Shown: positions 16,487 through 25,452, counted from the first letter of the stretch. The stretch is 64,000 nucleotides of DNA from Burkholderiales bacterium 8X (GCA_902506565.1 LR732703.1:3328255-3392254); one strand, 5' to 3'. Program-made: numbers and translations. Notes: a model not told the origin generated them from the letters alone.

Positions 16487-17661
16487 GGCTGCTCCACCTG
16501 ATCCCCTCGGTCGATCTCCGGGGCGGGGGACCGATCGAAGGCGTGCGCCGCCTGCACGATTCGCTCGCTGCGCAAGGTCACGAGGGCGAGCTGGTCAGCC
16601 TCGACGATCCGTCTGCCTCGTTCGTCCGGGACTTTCCCGGCAAGGTGACCGCGCTCGGTCCTTCGGCCAGCAGCTATCACTACAACGCCAGGCTGGTGCC
16701 GTGGCTCAAGGCCCACGCGCCGCGCTTCGACGCGGTCATCGTCAACGGCTTGTGGCAATACCCCGGCTTCGGCACCTGGCGCGCGCTGCACCGGTCGGCC
16801 ACGCCCTACTTCGTCTACACCCACGGCATGCTCGATCCGTGGTTCAAGCGCCAGTACCCGCTCAAGCACGCGAAGAAGTGGGCGTACTGGCCGTGGGGCG
16901 AGTACCGGGTGCTGCGCGACGCCGCGGCCGTGATCTTCACCTGCGAAGAAGAGCGGCTCCTGGCCCGCCAATCCTTCTGGCTCTATCGAGCGCGCGAAGT
17001 GGTCGGCTCCTATGGCACCGCAGCGCCGCCGCGCGATGCCGAGCGCCTGTCCAAGGCCTTTTTCACGGCCTACCCCGCGCTGGCCGGCAAGCGCATCCTG
17101 CTGTTCCTCGGCCGCATCCACGAGAAGAAGGGTCCCGACCTGCTGGTCGATGCGTTCGCGGCGATCGCGGCACAACATCCCGATCTCCAGCTGGTGATGG
17201 CCGGACCTGGCGATGCCAGCCTGACGGCCGAGCTGCAGTCGCGCGCCGCGTCGCGCGGCATCGCCGACCGCATCAGCTGGACCGGCATGCTGGAGGGCGA
17301 CCTCAAGTGGGGCGCCTTCTATGCGTGCGACGCCTTCTGCCTTCCATCGCATCAAGAAAACTTCGGCATCGCCGTCGCCGAGGCCTTGGCCTGCGGGCGT
17401 CCGGTGCTCATCAGCAACAAGGTCAACATCTGGCGCGAGATCGAAGCCGACGGCGCCGGTCTGGTCGAGGACGACACGCCCGCGGGCACCGCGGCCCTGC
17501 TCGCGCGATGGGTGGCAGCATCCCCGGCGCAGTTGGCCGACATGCAAAAGGCCGCGACAGCCTGCTTCGAACACCGCTTCCAGATGGAACATGTGGCTCG
17601 CAAGCTGGTCGAAATCGTTGGCCAGCACGCGCCGACGCATGCGCTTCCCACCATTTCCTGA
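16483..17661 (+). CDS. GT4-family glycosyltransferase
   Basis: This 392-residue GT-B enzyme has an N-terminal LLHLIPSVDLRGGGPIEGVRR loop and a central FVYTHGMLDPWFK segment. Its C-terminal donor domain has LFLGRIHEKKGPDLLVDAF and LPSHQENFGIAVAEALACG, which includes the E-x7-E motif of retaining family 4 transferases. It starts at GTG overlapping the polymerase stop. Sequence features resemble WcaC/WbaZ-like transferases, but the sugar donor is not readable; GDP-mannose or GDP-fucose would fit the operon (inference). Confidence 0.87.
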   Translation: MRLLHLIPSVDLRGGGPIEGVRRLHDSLAAQGHEGELVSLDDPSASFVRDFPGKVTALGPSASSYHYNARLVPWLKAHAPRFDAVIVNGLWQYPGFGTWRALHRSATPYFVYTHGMLDPWFKRQYPLKHAKKWAYWPWGEYRVLRDAAAVIFTCEEERLLARQSFWLYRAREVVGSYGTAAPPRDAERLSKAFFTAYPALAGKRILLFLGRIHEKKGPDLLVDAFAAIAAQHPDLQLVMAGPGDASLTAELQSRAASRGIADRISWTGMLEGDLKWGAFYACDAFCLPSHQENFGIAVAEALACGRPVLISNKVNIWREIEADGAGLVEDDTPAGTAALLARWVAASPAQLADMQKAATACFEHRFQMEHVARKLVEIVGQHAPTHALPTIS

Positions 17662-17664
17662 TTC

Positions 17665-18918
17665 ATGAAAATCCTCTGCTACGGCATCAACTTCGCGCCG
17701 GAACTCACCGGCATCGGCAAGTACACCGGCGAGATGGTCGCGTGGCTGAGCGCCCACGGGCATGACGTCCGCATGGTGACCGCGCCGCCCTACTATCCCG
17801 CCTGGGAAGTGCAGGCGGGCTACAGCGGCTCGCGCTACGTCACCGAAACCTGGAACGGCGCCAAGGTCTTCCGCACGCCGGTCTGGGTGCCGCGCAAGGT
17901 CACCGGCAAGACCCGTCTGCTGCACCTCTTCAGCTTCGCGCTGGCCAGCATCCCGGCGCTCCTGGCGCAGTGGCGCTGGAAGCCCGACGTGGTCTGGATG
18001 ACCGAACCACCGCTGGTCTGCGCGCCGGCCGCACTGGCCTTCGCCCGCATGCGCTCGGCCAAGGCCTGGCTCCACATCCAGGACTACGAGGTCGACGCCG
18101 CCTTCGATCTCGGCCTGCTCAAGGGCGGGCGGCTGCGCCGCTTCGTGAGCGCCATGGAGCGCGGCCTGATGCGGCGCTTCGACCGCATCTCGACCATCTC
18201 GCACCGCATGCTGGAACGCGCCGGCCGCAAGGGCACGGATGCGGATCGGCTGGTGTTCCTGCCGAACTGGGCCGACGTCCAGGCCATCCAGCCCCTCACG
18301 GGCGACAGTTCCTTCCGCGCCGAACTCGGCATCGCTTCGAATGCCGTGGTGGCGCTCTACTCCGGCAACATGGGCGGCAAGCAGGGCCTCGAACTGCTGG
18401 CCGACGTGGCGATCCTGTCGAAGGATCGGCCCGAGCTGCAATTCGTGTTCTGCGGCGGCGGCTCCGGCCGCGCCGACCTGATGAAGCGTTGCGAAGGCCT
18501 TGCCAACGTTCGCTTCATGGACCTCCAGCCGGTCGAGCGCCTGGGCGACCTGCTGGGCCTCGCCGACATCCACCTGCTGCCGCAGCGCGCCGACGCCGCG
18601 GATCTCGTGATGCCCTCCAAGCTCACCGGCATGCTCAGCAGCGGTCGACCGGTGGTGGCGGGCGCGCGCGCCGATACCGAGCTCGGCAAGGTCGCCGGCG
18701 AATGCGGCATCGCCGTGGCGCCCGACCATGTTCAGGACTTCGCGGCCGCGATCTGGGCGCTGGCCGCGGATCCCGAGCGCCGGCGGCAACTCGGGTTGCA
18801 TGCCCGCCAGTTCGCCGAGCAGCGCTTCGACCGCGATGCGGTGCTCGGCCAGTTCGCACGCGACCTCGCGGCCTGCGTGGCGGGCGAGGTCGAGGCCGCC
18901 GCGCCGCGCACGATCTAG
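17665..18918 (+). CDS. wcaI: WcaI-type glycosyltransferase
   Basis: This 417-residue GT-B enzyme starts MKILCYGINFAPELTGIGKY, the characteristic opening of colanic acid transferase WcaI. It also has TAPPYYPAW, VWMTEPPL, LHIQDYEVDAAFDLGLL, ALYSGNMGGKQGLE and LLPQRADAADLVMPSKLTGM. Together with ManC and GDP-fucose synthase it points to a fucose-containing, colanic-acid-like polymer. It is the last gene of the plus-strand operon, 3 bases after the preceding transferase, and is followed by a bidirectional terminator. Confidence 0.88.
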   Translation: MKILCYGINFAPELTGIGKYTGEMVAWLSAHGHDVRMVTAPPYYPAWEVQAGYSGSRYVTETWNGAKVFRTPVWVPRKVTGKTRLLHLFSFALASIPALLAQWRWKPDVVWMTEPPLVCAPAALAFARMRSAKAWLHIQDYEVDAAFDLGLLKGGRLRRFVSAMERGLMRRFDRISTISHRMLERAGRKGTDADRLVFLPNWADVQAIQPLTGDSSFRAELGIASNAVVALYSGNMGGKQGLELLADVAILSKDRPELQFVFCGGGSGRADLMKRCEGLANVRFMDLQPVERLGDLLGLADIHLLPQRADAADLVMPSKLTGMLSSGRPVVAGARADTELGKVAGECGIAVAPDHVQDFAAAIWALAADPERRRQLGLHARQFAEQRFDRDAVLGQFARDLAACVAGEVEAAAPRTI

Positions 18919-18940
18919 GCACATCGCAGGGTCCAAAGAA

Positions 18941-18964
18941 AAAGGGCACCTTCGGGTGCCCTTT
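18941..18964. terminator. bidirectional terminator between the two EPS operons
   Basis: AAAGGGCACC (18941-18950), loop TTCG, then GGTGCCCTTT (18955-18964): a perfect 10-bp stem closed by a UUCG-type tetraloop. An A-rich run lies on the left and a pyrimidine-rich CTTTCTCTTT run on the right, so it can stop transcription from both the wcaI side and the wzc side. Confidence 0.88.
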
Positions 18965-19006
18965 CTCTTTGCCTGACCGGAAGCCCTCGCGGGCCCCGGC
19001 TTCGCA

Positions 19007-21256
19007 TCATTGCTCTTCCGGCAGGATGCTCTCGTAGTTGTAGCTGGTGTAGCGGTAGCGGCCGTACTTGTAGGTCGCGTAGTTGCGCTTGCCGACATCC
19101 ATCGCGTTCAGCAGCACGCCGGTGGCGGCCTTGCCGCCGAGCGCCAGGCGCCGGGTGCTTTCGCGCAGTTCGCCCATGGTCGATTGGTCGGCCCTGGCCA
19201 CCAGCAGCACGGTGCCGGCATGCGCCGCCACGGTCGAGGTATCCGCCGCCACCAGCACCGGCGGCGAGTCGATCACCACCAGGTCGTACTGCTCGGACAG
19301 CTTCTCGAGGTTGGTCCTGAACGAGTCCGAGACCAGCAGCTCGGCCGGGTTGGGCGGCAGTTGGCCGGTCGCCAGGAAGTCGAGGTTCGGCACCACCTGG
19401 CGGTGCACGGTCTGTTGCACGGTCAGGCTGCCGGCGATCAGTTCGGACAAGCCGCCATGACGCTGCAAGCCGAAATACTGGTGCGTGTGGCCACGGCGCA
19501 GGTCGGCATCGATCAAGAGCGTGCGTCGGCCTGCAGCCGCCATGAGCGCCGCGAAGTTGGCCGTGACGAAGCTCTTGCCGACGCCCGGCGTCGGGCCGCT
19601 GATGAGCACGCGGTTGTTGGTCGCCTCGAGCATGGCGAACTGCATGGCAGTGCGCAGGCTGCGCAGGCTTTCGACCGCCGGATCGTCCGGGTTCTCGATC
19701 GCGAGCAGCCGAACCCCGGTGGCGCCGCTCAAGCGCCGCTTGGCGATCGAGTCCTGGGCGCCGCTGAGCGGGATGGTCGAGAACACCGGCAGTCCGGTAT
19801 CGGCCTCGACCTCGTGCGGATCGCGCAGCCGCTGCTCGACGAACGAGCCGCGGACGAAGGCGGCGATGATGCCGAGGAAGAGGCCCAGCGCCAGGGCGGC
19901 CGCCATGATGACGTTGCGTTGCGGCTTGACCGGCTGCTGCGGCACCACGGCTTCGTCGAGCACGCGAACGTTGCCGACCTTGCCTTCCTTGACCAGGCGC
20001 AGCTGCAGGGCGTTGTTCAGGAGCGATTGGTACAGCTCGGTATTCACCTTGACGTCGCGCTCCAGGCGCACGGCATCCTGCTGCACGGCCGGCAGGCTCT
20101 TGATGCGGCCCTGGATGTCCCCGAGGTCGTTGCGCAGCGCAGCGATCTGCGCGTCGAGCGTCTGCACGCTCGGATGGGCCGCCGTGAAGCGGGCCTCGAG
20201 TTCGCGGCGGCGTTGCTGCGCGTCGAGCAGCTTGGTCTGGCGGTCGACCGCCTGGCCGAGCACCAGCGTCGCCTCTTCGGTAAACGAGACCGTGCCCTTC
20301 TGGTTGCGGAAGCGGTTGTAGAGCTCTTCGGACGCCTCCAGCTGCTTCTTGAACATCGGCAGCTGCACGTCGAGGAAGGCCAGCGTCTTCTGGGCTTCCG
20401 CCGAGCGGCGCTCGACGTTCTGGCGCACGTACTGCTCGCCCACGGCGTTCAGCACGCGGGTGACGCGGTACGGGTCGATATCCTGCAGCGCGACGCTGAT
20501 GATCCCCGAGGTCTTGCCACGCTCGGTCAGCGTCAGGCCCTGCTGGAGACCGATGGCGGTCGACAGCTTCGAGTAGCGGTACAGGTGGAACTGCGCGCCC
20601 GGCTTGCCGGCGAGCGTCTTGACGTTGAGTTCGATCGGGCCCACCGGCGTGTCGGTCTTCATGAGCGAGCCGACGTTGCCGGTCATCGTCGGAACGCCCG
20701 GATAGTCGAGCGCGTACTGGCCGCCCGCCTTGGCGGTGAGCGTGAACATGGCGCCTTCCATCGAGGGCGGCACATTGAAGTCGGTGACCTCGATTCGCTC
20801 GAGCCCGGTGACCACGCCGTCGATGCCCATGAAGCCCGGATCCGACAGGCCCGTGGCGCGACGTGCCAGCCAGCCGCCCACCAGCGGCGCGTAGTTGGGC
20901 GAAGCCGCGATGTAAAGCTTGGTCTGGTCGACCGCCTGGCTAGCGATCATGCGGGACTTGAGGATCTCGATCTCGGCGCCGGCCGGCGTCTTGATGTCCA
21001 CCAGCCCGCTGGCCTCGTTCAGGATGCCCTTGGAGCCACCCGCCGCATCCTCGACCTGCACCACGATATTCGATTCGTAGATCGGCCGCGACAGCAGCGC
21101 GTAGGCCGCACCGATCAGGAACACGATGGCGGTGATGGCCAGGATCAGCCATTTCTGCGCCAGCAGCGTGTCGATGTATTTCCCGAGGTCGAGTTCGTCC
21201 TCGTCACCCGCGCTGGACGAGTTGAGAGGGGCTTGGGGTGTGAGAGTGGAATTCAT
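19007..21256 (-). CDS. wzc: polysaccharide co-polymerase / tyrosine autokinase Wzc
   Basis: This 749-residue inner-membrane protein controls chain length and export. It has a first membrane helix at about 35-54, a long periplasmic coiled-coil Wzz domain, a second helix before the cytosolic BY-kinase domain, Walker A GPTPGVGKS with Lys561, Walker A' LLIDADLRRG, and Walker B LVVIDSPPV. The C-terminus has seven tyrosines within about 20 residues (YATYKYGRYRYTSYNYE), the autophosphorylated cluster. Its ATG overlaps the wzb stop (TGATG), so the two are coupled. The cycle of kinase Wzc and phosphatase Wzb is required for polymer assembly in E. coli. Confidence 0.95.
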   Translation of the reverse strand: MNSTLTPQAPLNSSSAGDEDELDLGKYIDTLLAQKWLILAITAIVFLIGAAYALLSRPIYESNIVVQVEDAAGGSKGILNEASGLVDIKTPAGAEIEILKSRMIASQAVDQTKLYIAASPNYAPLVGGWLARRATGLSDPGFMGIDGVVTGLERIEVTDFNVPPSMEGAMFTLTAKAGGQYALDYPGVPTMTGNVGSLMKTDTPVGPIELNVKTLAGKPGAQFHLYRYSKLSTAIGLQQGLTLTERGKTSGIISVALQDIDPYRVTRVLNAVGEQYVRQNVERRSAEAQKTLAFLDVQLPMFKKQLEASEELYNRFRNQKGTVSFTEEATLVLGQAVDRQTKLLDAQQRRRELEARFTAAHPSVQTLDAQIAALRNDLGDIQGRIKSLPAVQQDAVRLERDVKVNTELYQSLLNNALQLRLVKEGKVGNVRVLDEAVVPQQPVKPQRNVIMAAALALGLFLGIIAAFVRGSFVEQRLRDPHEVEADTGLPVFSTIPLSGAQDSIAKRRLSGATGVRLLAIENPDDPAVESLRSLRTAMQFAMLEATNNRVLISGPTPGVGKSFVTANFAALMAAAGRRTLLIDADLRRGHTHQYFGLQRHGGLSELIAGSLTVQQTVHRQVVPNLDFLATGQLPPNPAELLVSDSFRTNLEKLSEQYDLVVIDSPPVLVAADTSTVAAHAGTVLLVARADQSTMGELRESTRRLALGGKAATGVLLNAMDVGKRNYATYKYGRYRYTSYNYESILPEEQ

Positions 21257-21699
21257 CAACTGGCTACTCTTGATATACGTTTGACCCATTGCTGCGCACC
21301 GGTCTCGATGAGCGACAGCGAGCGTTCGAAACTGCTTCGGCCTGCGCGATAGGGGTCCGGCACATCCTGATCGCTGAACTCGCAAAGACGGAAAACCTTG
21401 CCCGAGGCGAACATGTAGCGTTCCTGGATGACGCGGCGCTGCTCGCGGTCCATCACCAGGATCAGGTCGGCCCGCTGGCACAGATCGAGATTGATCTGCT
21501 GCGCCCGGTGTGCGGCGATGCTGACGCCGCGGGCTTCCATGAGCTCGCAGGCAATCGGATCCGCCCGCTGGCCGATCAAGGCCTGCAAGCCGGCCGACTG
21601 CACCTGGAGTTCAGGCGAGGCGGCGGCCAGCAGCCCTTGTGCCATCGGGCTGCGGCAGATGTTCCCGATGCACACCATGAGGACGTTCCTGATGCTCAC
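21256..21699 (-). CDS. wzb: low-molecular-weight protein-tyrosine phosphatase
   Basis: This 147-residue cytosolic phosphatase has the P-loop VCIGNICRSP (nucleophile Cys10, Arg16) and the general-acid loop VPDPYRAG. It is expected to dephosphorylate the tyrosine cluster of Wzc. The start is GTG. It lies 6 bases after wza and overlaps wzc, completing a wza-wzb-wzc operon in the classical order. Confidence 0.94.
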   Translation of the reverse strand: MSIRNVLMVCIGNICRSPMAQGLLAAASPELQVQSAGLQALIGQRADPIACELMEARGVSIAAHRAQQINLDLCQRADLILVMDREQRRVIQERYMFASGKVFRLCEFSDQDVPDPYRAGRSSFERSLSLIETGAQQWVKRISRVAS

Positions 21700-21705
21700 T
21701 TGCGC

Positions 21706-22863
21706 CTACTGCCCAACCGGGTTGCCCGAGCCGAGCGAACGATAGGCGCTGCCCGTGGTGGCGGTCGGCAGGACCAGGTTCAACACGCGGTTCCACTGCA
21801 CCAGCGGGACCGGGTCGACATACACGACGTCCTTCGGCCGCAGGGCGAAACCGTTGGCCATGGCCAGTGCGGTCGGCGTCTTGGCGTCCAGGTGGAAGAT
21901 CGAGACGCCTTCGGCTTCGTTGCGGATCACGTAGATCTGCCGCGGATTGGCGGTGGTCAGGTTGAGACCGCCGACCTCGGCCAGCGCGTCGGTCAGGCTC
22001 AGGCGACCGTTGCGCATCAGGACACCGGTCTGCACGTTGGTCTCGCCCATGACGGTGACCTTGCGTTCGTCCCGATTTCGCACCAGCACCATGTCACCGG
22101 ACTTCATCGGGATGCGATTGGCATCGATGCCGGCCTCGGCCATTGCCGTGAGGTCGAGTTGGTAGGTCTTGCCATCGCGGGTGAGCATCACCGCCGAGCG
22201 ATCGCCGGTGGCGGTCAGGCCGCCGGAACGGTTGAGCGCCTCGGCCAGCGTCATCGGGATGTCGGTGAAGACCAGAAGGCCGGTGTTCTTGACCTCGCCT
22301 TCCATATAGACACGCTTGCTGCGGAACGCGGTGACGCGGACGCTCAACTGAGGATCCTTGAAGACCCGGGCCAAGCGTCGGGTCAGGGTGGTCTCGATCT
22401 CGGCGATGGTCATGCCCTCGACCTTGATCGACCCGACGTACGGAAAACTGAGCTGGCCGGTGTCCGAGACGATGAAGCCCGGTGCGGGCGACACGCTCGA
22501 CGGATCGGCAACGGTCGTTGCCGGCGTGGCGCTGAAGACGATCTCGGGATGGTCGTAGACCACGATCCCGACCACGTCCCCGGGGCCGACCCGGTAGATC
22601 TCGGGCGGTCCGACCAGCGCCTTGATCTCGGGGCCGACACCGCGGCCCATCGCCGCCCGCTGCGCCCGGATCAGTTCGGGCGTGATGGAGGTGATCGCGC
22701 CGGGCGGCGGTGGATCGATTTCGGCCGTCGAGAAGCCCGAAGGCGAGACCGCTTGCGCGGCATCGTTGCTCGCGGAGCGGAACCCTGGCGCTAACGGAGC
22801 GCAGGCTTGCAACAGCACTGCGGCAGAAGCGAACAAAGTGGCGTGTAGTAGAAAACGTTTCAA
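21706..22863 (-). CDS. wza: outer-membrane polysaccharide export lipoprotein
   Basis: This 385-residue protein has a lipoprotein signal with lipobox LLQAC (Cys21), then the poly-export domain (YRVGPGDVVGIVVYDHPE...GQLSFPYVGSIKVEG) and two SLBB-type repeats (KRVYMEGEVKNTGLLVF and KVTVMGETNVQTGVL). It forms the export channel in the outer membrane and works with Wzc. The start codon is TTG, preceded by CGGAG at a normal spacing. A sigma-70-like promoter and a 12-bp palindrome lie upstream. Confidence 0.93.
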   Translation of the reverse strand: MKRFLLHATLFASAAVLLQACAPLAPGFRSASNDAAQAVSPSGFSTAEIDPPPPGAITSITPELIRAQRAAMGRGVGPEIKALVGPPEIYRVGPGDVVGIVVYDHPEIVFSATPATTVADPSSVSPAPGFIVSDTGQLSFPYVGSIKVEGMTIAEIETTLTRRLARVFKDPQLSVRVTAFRSKRVYMEGEVKNTGLLVFTDIPMTLAEALNRSGGLTATGDRSAVMLTRDGKTYQLDLTAMAEAGIDANRIPMKSGDMVLVRNRDERKVTVMGETNVQTGVLMRNGRLSLTDALAEVGGLNLTTANPRQIYVIRNEAEGVSIFHLDAKTPTALAMANGFALRPKDVVYVDPVPLVQWNRVLNLVLPTATTGSAYRSLGSGNPVGQ

Positions 22864-22913
22864 ACTCAGCTCCGAGTCATGACCCTGAATGAATACTTTT
22901 GCAATCAGTTACG

Positions 22914-22942
22914 AATGTACCCCAGGTGACCAAACGTTCCAA
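22914..22942 (-). promoter_or_regulatory. candidate sigma-70 promoter for wza-wzb-wzc
   Basis: Read on the minus strand, TTGGAA (22942-22937) and TACATT (22919-22914) are separated by exactly 17 bases. Each matches four of six consensus positions. Transcription would start near 22907, about 44 bases before the wza start codon. Confidence 0.5.
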
Positions 22943-22968
22943 ATTCTTTCTGGATGTAGGTCCTTAGG

Positions 22969-22980
22969 ATTAGTACTAAT
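22969..22980. promoter_or_regulatory. 12-bp palindrome upstream of wza
   Basis: ATTAGTACTAAT is a perfect 12-bp palindrome centred about 68 bases upstream of the inferred wza transcript start, a usual place for an activator site. No regulator is encoded in the adjacent operon; the AlgR-like regulator at 31.5-32.3 kb is a candidate only by proximity. Confidence 0.4.
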
Positions 22981-23041
22981 TCACACATGGCCGTATTGTC
23001 GCACCCCTGGTTTTCCTCACTCCACCGCGTGCAGCCTTGCG

Positions 23042-23068
23042 CTTCAGCTATCAATTCAATAGCTGAAG
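23042..23068. repeat. intergenic palindrome after hemY
   Basis: CTTCAGCTAT (23042-23051), a 7-base CAATTCA loop, and ATAGCTGAAG (23059-23068) make a perfect 10-bp hairpin 11 bases past the hemY stop. It has no T-run on either side. Its AGCTAT...ATAGCT core resembles the short dispersed palindromes I recall from Comamonadaceae genomes, so it may be a REP-like element or a Rho-assisted 3' end for the hem operon. A genome-wide count would decide. Confidence 0.5.
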
Positions 23069-23079
23069 AGATTTCGGGT

Positions 23080-24363
23080 CTACGGCTGTTCTGCTTGCGC
23101 CGCCCGCTTCCAAGCCAAAGCGGCCTGCTCATGGTCGCCGCGGCCTTCCGCCAGCTCGGCCAACGCCACCCACGCTCGCTGATAAAGCGTCCGATCGTGT
23201 AACCCAGCGCCTGCCTGGGTAAGCAGTTGTTGGGCCTTGCCCCACAGTTGCCGGCGCTTGCAGGCCATGCCGGCGAGGTACTGGAGGTTGGGGTCGCGCG
23301 GGTTGTTGACCTGGGCCGCCTCGATCCGGGCCAGCCAGGCCGCGTCGACCGAATCCAGCCCGGCTTCGAGCGCGTGGGTGAGCTTGACCCGCAGCGCATC
23401 GCCCAATGCTTGCGGCTGGGAAACCATTCGTTCCCAGACCGGCAGCAGCCACTCGCGCGCGAGCTGCAGGTCGCCACCCAGGGCGACCATCCGCTGTGCG
23501 GCCTGGATGGCCACTTCGGGCAGCTCTCGTTCGGAAGGATCGAGCTGGTGCCAGGCCTTGAGCAGCTGCGCCGGGTCGTGCGCGCTCGAAAGAAGGTCGC
23601 CGGCGAGGCCGCGCAGGATGCTTTGCGCCGCCGTGGGCGAAAAAGCGCGGTGCTTGGCGAGCAGGCGGGCGGTCTCCAGCGCCTGCAGGCTCTGCCGTGC
23701 CTGGCGCGCAGCCTTCAAGCGGAGCCGCAAGGCCAGCGTGCGGCGCTGGGCGCCTTGCGGCAGCTCCTCGAGCCGCACCAGCGCCGCTGCCGGATCGCGG
23801 TCGTCGAGCGCCCAGCGCGCAGCCCGCAGCTGGACGCCTTCGCGGGTTTCGTTGCCGAGCCCCGCCACCCGCTCGCTGCTTTCGTTGAGCGCCAGCTGGA
23901 GGTGGGTGTCGCGGCCCGGTCGATCCTGCAGGGCCTGCGCGCTTTCGGCGGCGAGCAGGTGCGCGAGCACCCGGATCTGCGGCGCCTGCGGCAGCGCAGC
24001 GTCCTGCGCGGCCAGCATCCGCTCTTGTGCCAGTGCGGCCTGCGCCGCCTTGCGAGCCCGCGAGAAGCGGCCCGCCAGCAACTGCGACAAGGCATCGAGC
24101 AACGCCGCATTCAGGCTGCGCTCGCGCTGCTGCAGCCGCCATTGGCGCGCTTGCCGCGGCAGCGAGAACAAGGCCGAAAGCCCGCGAAGCGCGAGGTGGA
24201 CCAGGACGAACGCCGCCAGGAGCAGCATCAGCACCAGGTTGAGCGACAGGTCGATCCGCCAGGGCGGCCAGAACACCGTGATGGTTCCCTGGTTGTTGCC
24301 GGCGAACAGCGCCACCGCAGAGGCGACGCCGAAGAGCGCCAGGAACCAGAGCGCCGCCCGCAT
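23080..24363 (-). CDS. hemY: HemY-like TPR membrane protein
   Basis: This 427-residue protein has two N-terminal membrane helices (about 3-22 and 42-62, with the family's FWPPWRIDLSLNLVLMLL), then a helical repeat region of TPR type that faces the periplasm or cytosol. This is the gammaproteobacterial/betaproteobacterial HemY that sits downstream of hemCDX; it is not the unrelated Gram-positive oxidase of the same name. Its exact role in haem synthesis is not established. It is the last gene of the hemC-hemD-hemX-hemY run, 6 bases after hemX. Confidence 0.9.
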   Translation of the reverse strand: MRAALWFLALFGVASAVALFAGNNQGTITVFWPPWRIDLSLNLVLMLLLAAFVLVHLALRGLSALFSLPRQARQWRLQQRERSLNAALLDALSQLLAGRFSRARKAAQAALAQERMLAAQDAALPQAPQIRVLAHLLAAESAQALQDRPGRDTHLQLALNESSERVAGLGNETREGVQLRAARWALDDRDPAAALVRLEELPQGAQRRTLALRLRLKAARQARQSLQALETARLLAKHRAFSPTAAQSILRGLAGDLLSSAHDPAQLLKAWHQLDPSERELPEVAIQAAQRMVALGGDLQLAREWLLPVWERMVSQPQALGDALRVKLTHALEAGLDSVDAAWLARIEAAQVNNPRDPNLQYLAGMACKRRQLWGKAQQLLTQAGAGLHDRTLYQRAWVALAELAEGRGDHEQAALAWKRAAQAEQP

Positions 24364-24369
24364 CGCTCT

Positions 24370-25452
24370 TCAGCGCCCCGCGGCCGCCGTGGCCAGCGCG
24401 GCCAGGGTCTCGTCGATGCGCGGCGGCTCGCTGGTGCGAACCTGGCTTTGCAGCTGCTGGATCAAGGTCGCCGCGTTCTGCACCCGGCGCGAAGAGGGAT
24501 CGAAGTACTTGTTGAGGGTGGTCGAGACGCTCGCCAGCTCGCCCCGAGTGGCATCGACCTGCCGCGACAACAAGGTGAGGCGCGCGTTCAGCAGCTTCAG
24601 CTTGAGGTTCTCGCGCAGGAAGAACACCTGGTCGGGTGTGACCAGCACAGCCTCGGGACGGTCGATCCGGCCCACCCGAACCAGGAGCCGCGCCTCGTTG
24701 CGCACCTGCAGCAGGAGGCGCTGCCACCACGGCGTCTCGGCCGGGATCGGATCGGTCTGCCACACGTTGAGTCCGCCGCCGCGGGTGGCGATCGCGTTGG
24801 CCGCCGGCAGGTCGTCGACGCCTCGCATCAGTTCGTCGAGCTTCTGCAAGGCCTCGCCGTTGTCCGCGCTCGCGCTGCTGCGAAGGCGATCGGCGTCGCG
24901 CTGCATCGCGCGCTGCAATGGTGCGAGCCTCGGTTGGGAGGCGCGGGCAATCTGCAGATCACCCGCCTTCAAGGCGGCCAGGAGCGGCTGGAGGTCGCCG
25001 GTGACCTGCGCCTGCTGCAGCGCGAGGCGGAGCGCCGACTCGATGTCGGCGACCAGGTTCTCGTCACGCGAGCGCGACAGGCTCTGCATCAATTCCTCGA
25101 GCTGGGCCCGCTGGAGTGCGACCTCGTTCACCTTGGTCTCGGTCAGCGCCACCCGGGCGGCGGCATCGCGCACCACGTCGTTGGCCTGGCGCGCCAGCGT
25201 GCGGGCCTCCATCGATTGCGCCATCGAATCCGCGCTCTGCTTGGCGAGCTGTTCGCGCATGCCGCCGACCCGCTGCCAGAGCACCAGCGACGTGATCAGC
25301 GAGATGCTGGAGAACACGGCCAGGAGGCCGAGCAGCAGCCGCGAGAGCAACAGGGCGGCGGCATCGGGCGGGCTCGCCTGCACCGTGGCGGGGAGCGAGG
25401 GACGCGCGGTCGGCTCCTGCAAGCTGTCGTTCAACACCGAGGCATCGCTCAT
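24370..25452 (-). CDS. hemX: HemX-like membrane protein
   Basis: This 360-residue protein has one membrane helix (about 34-58), a coiled coil, and the HemX-family core (WWQRLLLQVRNEARLLVRVGR, QVFFLRENLKLKLLNARLTLLSR). It is often annotated as uroporphyrinogen-III C-methyltransferase, but the methylase motifs of CobA/CysG are absent, so I regard it as a non-catalytic accessory protein. Its ATG overlaps the hemD stop (ATGA at 25449-25452), so it is coupled to hemD. Confidence 0.9.
   Translation of the reverse strand: MSDASVLNDSLQEPTARPSLPATVQASPPDAAALLLSRLLLGLLAVFSSISLITSLVLWQRVGGMREQLAKQSADSMAQSMEARTLARQANDVVRDAAARVALTETKVNEVALQRAQLEELMQSLSRSRDENLVADIESALRLALQQAQVTGDLQPLLAALKAGDLQIARASQPRLAPLQRAMQRDADRLRSSASADNGEALQKLDELMRGVDDLPAANAIATRGGGLNVWQTDPIPAETPWWQRLLLQVRNEARLLVRVGRIDRPEAVLVTPDQVFFLRENLKLKLLNARLTLLSRQVDATRGELASVSTTLNKYFDPSSRRVQNAATLIQQLQSQVRTSEPPRIDETLAALATAAAGR

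Noticed and set aside
16273..19098. Long minus-strand frame across the glycosyltransferase genes
   Set aside because: It lies opposite three well-supported glycosyltransferase genes and spans the bidirectional terminator; no protein-like motifs.
24370..25452. Uroporphyrinogen-III C-methyltransferase activity for HemX
   Set aside because: The usual database name, but the SAM-binding motifs of CobA/CysG methylases are absent; it is a membrane coiled-coil protein.
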